Source of the DNA: Xanthomonas phaseoli pv. phaseoli
GTDB taxonomy: Bacteria > Pseudomonadota > Gammaproteobacteria > Xanthomonadales > Xanthomonadaceae
NCBI GenBank assembly: GCA_022749655.1
Contig: CP094243.1
Span: forward strand, 3,224,001-3,288,000
DNA: 64,000 nucleotides
Direction: 5' to 3'
Both the position numbers and the translations under genes were made by a program. The notes under the pieces are model-generated. The model was not told where the DNA came from and did no database searches. It saw only the letters and a program-made list of their open reading frames with translations. Positions 62,049 through 64,000 of the stretch are shown in pieces; positions within the stretch are counted from its first letter, which is position 1; each line of letters opens with the position of its first letter.

Positions 62049-64000
62049 TCACGCCGACTCCAACACCCAGCACCCAAACGCCGGCCCTGCCGAGTAGCCG
62101 GTCTCCGGCTCGATGCGGATCTGCAGGGTGGCGCGGCCGGCCACTGATGCGGGCAAGGGGTAATCGACATCGACGAACTCCAGGCCACTGTTGCCGTCCA
62201 GGCGTTCGTTGGCGATGAGTTCGCCCTCGGCGAGGATGCGGAAGCGGCGGCGGGTTTCGTCGCCCCAGTAGCGTAGGCGCAGGATGCGGGCCTGGGCGGT
62301 ATTGCGCAGGGTGAAGGCCATGAAGCCGCCAGTGCGCACGTCGCGGCCGGGCCGGCGGCGGTAGCTGAGCGGGTTGGAATTTTCCCCTGCAGTGCATGCG
62401 CCTTTTCGGAGGCTTCATCGCCCAGCGCGATGCGATCGAGCGCGCGGGTGTCGAGTGCGTGCTGCGCTGCCGCTGCTGCCGCCCGTTCGGTCTGGCGTTG
62501 CCGCCATGCGGCGGCGTCGCGGTGTTCCAGGTAAACCGCGCTGCGGCGGTCGAACTGGGCGTAGAACGGCGACAACTGCCATTGCTGTGCGCCATCGCTG
62601 TAAGTAAATGCTGTCTTGCCCGGCACCGGCTGCAGGCGTTGCAGGATGTCCTGCCCCCGATCAATGTCGGGGTCTTGCCCGACCACGGCTTGGCGGCGTC
62701 GCCCAGATCGACGGCGAGCACCAGCGGGCCGTGCAGCACCGACACCCAGGCGGGATCGTCCGGGGTCGCTTCCAGGCGCAGCGGCATGTCGAACGACAGC
62801 TGGAGGGTATCGCCGGGCTGCCAGACGCGCGTGAGGCGTAGATAGCCATCGCTGGCGCTGCCATCGACAGGTTGGCCATTGAGTCGCAGGCGCGGTTGTT
62901 GCGCCCAACCCGGCACGCGCAGTGCGAGCATGCGTTGCGCTGGCGGCGCGCCATCGATGCGCAGCGAGGCGCTGCCCTGCTCCGGCAAGGCGCTGTGCAA
63001 GGTCATGTTTAGTCCGGCGGCGTCGCGCACGGTGGAAGGCACGTACAAATTGATATAGACGCCCTGCCCGTCCTGCCAGTAGATGGAATCGCCGAACTGC
63101 GCGTGCGCTTCCATGCCGCTACCGACGCAGCACCAGAAATCGTCGAACGGCGACGACCAGCCGCGCGCTTCGCCGGCCAGCAGCGGCGTCATGTAGGTAA
63201 ACATGCCGGTGCGTGGATGCTGCTGTGCCATCACGTGGTTGAGCAAGGTGCGTTCGTAGTAGTCGAACAACTCCGCCTGCGGGCCCCATTGATACAGGTG
63301 GCGGGTGAGCTTGAGCATGTTGTAGCTGGCGCAATGCTCGCAGGTCTGCTCGGTGAGGAACTTCGAGATGCTGTCCGGCTGCTGGAAATATTCGCGGTCG
63401 CCATTGCCGCCGATGACATAGGTGTGGTGGTCGGTAACGGTGTGCCAGAAGAAGCGCGCCGCAGCGCCGGATGCGGCATCGCCGGTGACCTCGTACTCGC
63501 GGGCCACACCGATCAGCTTTGGGATGTTGGTATTGGAATGCTGGTGCGCCAATTCATCACGCTGTGCGACCAGCGGGTCGAGTACGGCGTGGTGATGCAG
63601 GCGCTGCGCCAGCGCCAGCCATTGTGCATCATCCGTACGTACATGCAGTTCGACGAACGATTCGTTGAGGCCGCCGAATTCGCACGACAGTACCTTTTGC
63701 AATTGCGCCTCGTCGAGCGCGGAGAAGATGCCCTGCAGATACCCGGCCAGATCCACCGCGACCTGCAGCGCCTGCGCGTCATCGCAATGCGCATGCACGT
63801 CGAGCAATCCGGCGAACAGTTTGTGCCAGGTGTATAGCGGTGTCCAGCTGCCGTTGAGGTAGAACGGCGCCGGGTCGATCTTGCCGCGCTTGAGCTCGTC
63901 GAAGACCTCGCGCCCACTCTCGATCTGCCCGGCCGCGTTCTTGCGCGTGAAGCCGGCCACGTAGCCATCGCCCGCATGTGCCTGGCAGCGCGCGAGTTCG
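62049..64000 (-). CDS. GH127/DUF1680 family glycosidase (5' end outside window), two apparent frameshifts
   Basis: An (alpha/alpha)6-barrel enzyme of the beta-L-arabinofuranosidase family. The active-site cysteines and Glu expected for GH127 are visible: LTEQTCEHCASYNML (Glu and Cys) and DDFWCCVGSGMEAH (CC pair with the nucleophile Cys). Substrate-side residues lie in GGLNESFVEL and YVIGGNGDREYF. C-terminal beta domains follow. The frame shifts near 62650 and near 62370, ending GPAFGCWVLESA at 62049. The N-terminus continues past the right edge. Probably degrades arabinose-containing plant cell-wall glycans or glycoproteins. Confidence 0.85.

Overview
The window looks like the chromosome of a Xanthomonas. 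It is GC-rich, and it carries a bifunctional HisB and HisIE inside one his operon, a bifunctional ThrA, a mtnBDC methionine-salvage cluster, an FhaB/FhaC two-partner secretion locus, many small intergenic inverted repeats and several insertion sequences. The IS load would suit X. oryzae or a close relative, but that is inference; the species cannot be fixed from the sequence alone.

Layout. Bases 1-16.3 kb hold housekeeping and accessory metabolism: an SDR dehydrogenase (cut by the window edge), EfpL/YeiP, a small lipoprotein, a DUF2388-DUF4105 pair, a FAD-linked D-2-hydroxyacid dehydrogenase divergent from serA, a NUDIX hydrolase, two tandem APC amino-acid permeases, mtnB-mtnD-mtnC, a caspase-like C13 lipoprotein and a three-domain metallophosphoesterase. 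Bases 16.5-24.0 kb (minus strand) are a complete his operon, read as trpR-like regulator-hisG-D-C-B-H-A-F-IE, with a 34-bp near-palindrome at its head. Bases 24.6-36.3 kb hold hisS, an FNR-type regulator, an L,D-transpeptidase, thrC, an EthD protein, a tannase/feruloyl-esterase-family protein, thrB and thrA. In front of thrA is a textbook attenuator: a 43-residue leader peptide with a Thr/Ile codon run and mutually exclusive hairpins.

From 36.4 kb the region is mobile and adhesive. An IS256-family copy cuts off the 3' end of a giant fhaB (about 10.3 kb remain), followed by fhaC with a perfect CRP/Clp-type site upstream. An AraC/GyrI regulator is divergent from a VOC protein, then come a CPBP protease and a chemotaxis receptor split in its HAMP region by a second identical IS256 copy, in opposite orientation and with an 8-bp target duplication. 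Then follow two tRNA-Arg(CCU)-like sequences, a truncated island integrase, two and a fraction copies of an IS3-family element, and an AT-rich two-gene remnant that looks like a polymorphic toxin tail and its partner. The partner is split by IS3 with a 4-bp target duplication and can be rebuilt exactly. A GH127/DUF1680 glycosidase runs off the right edge.

A striking property is more than twenty apparent frameshifts, mostly single-base losses in short homopolymers, in conserved genes such as mtnB, mtnC, hisD, hisIE and fhaC. Sequencing error is the simplest reading for most of them. Coordinates for those genes span the whole reconstructed reading frame. IS-interrupted genes are true breaks and are marked as pseudogenes.
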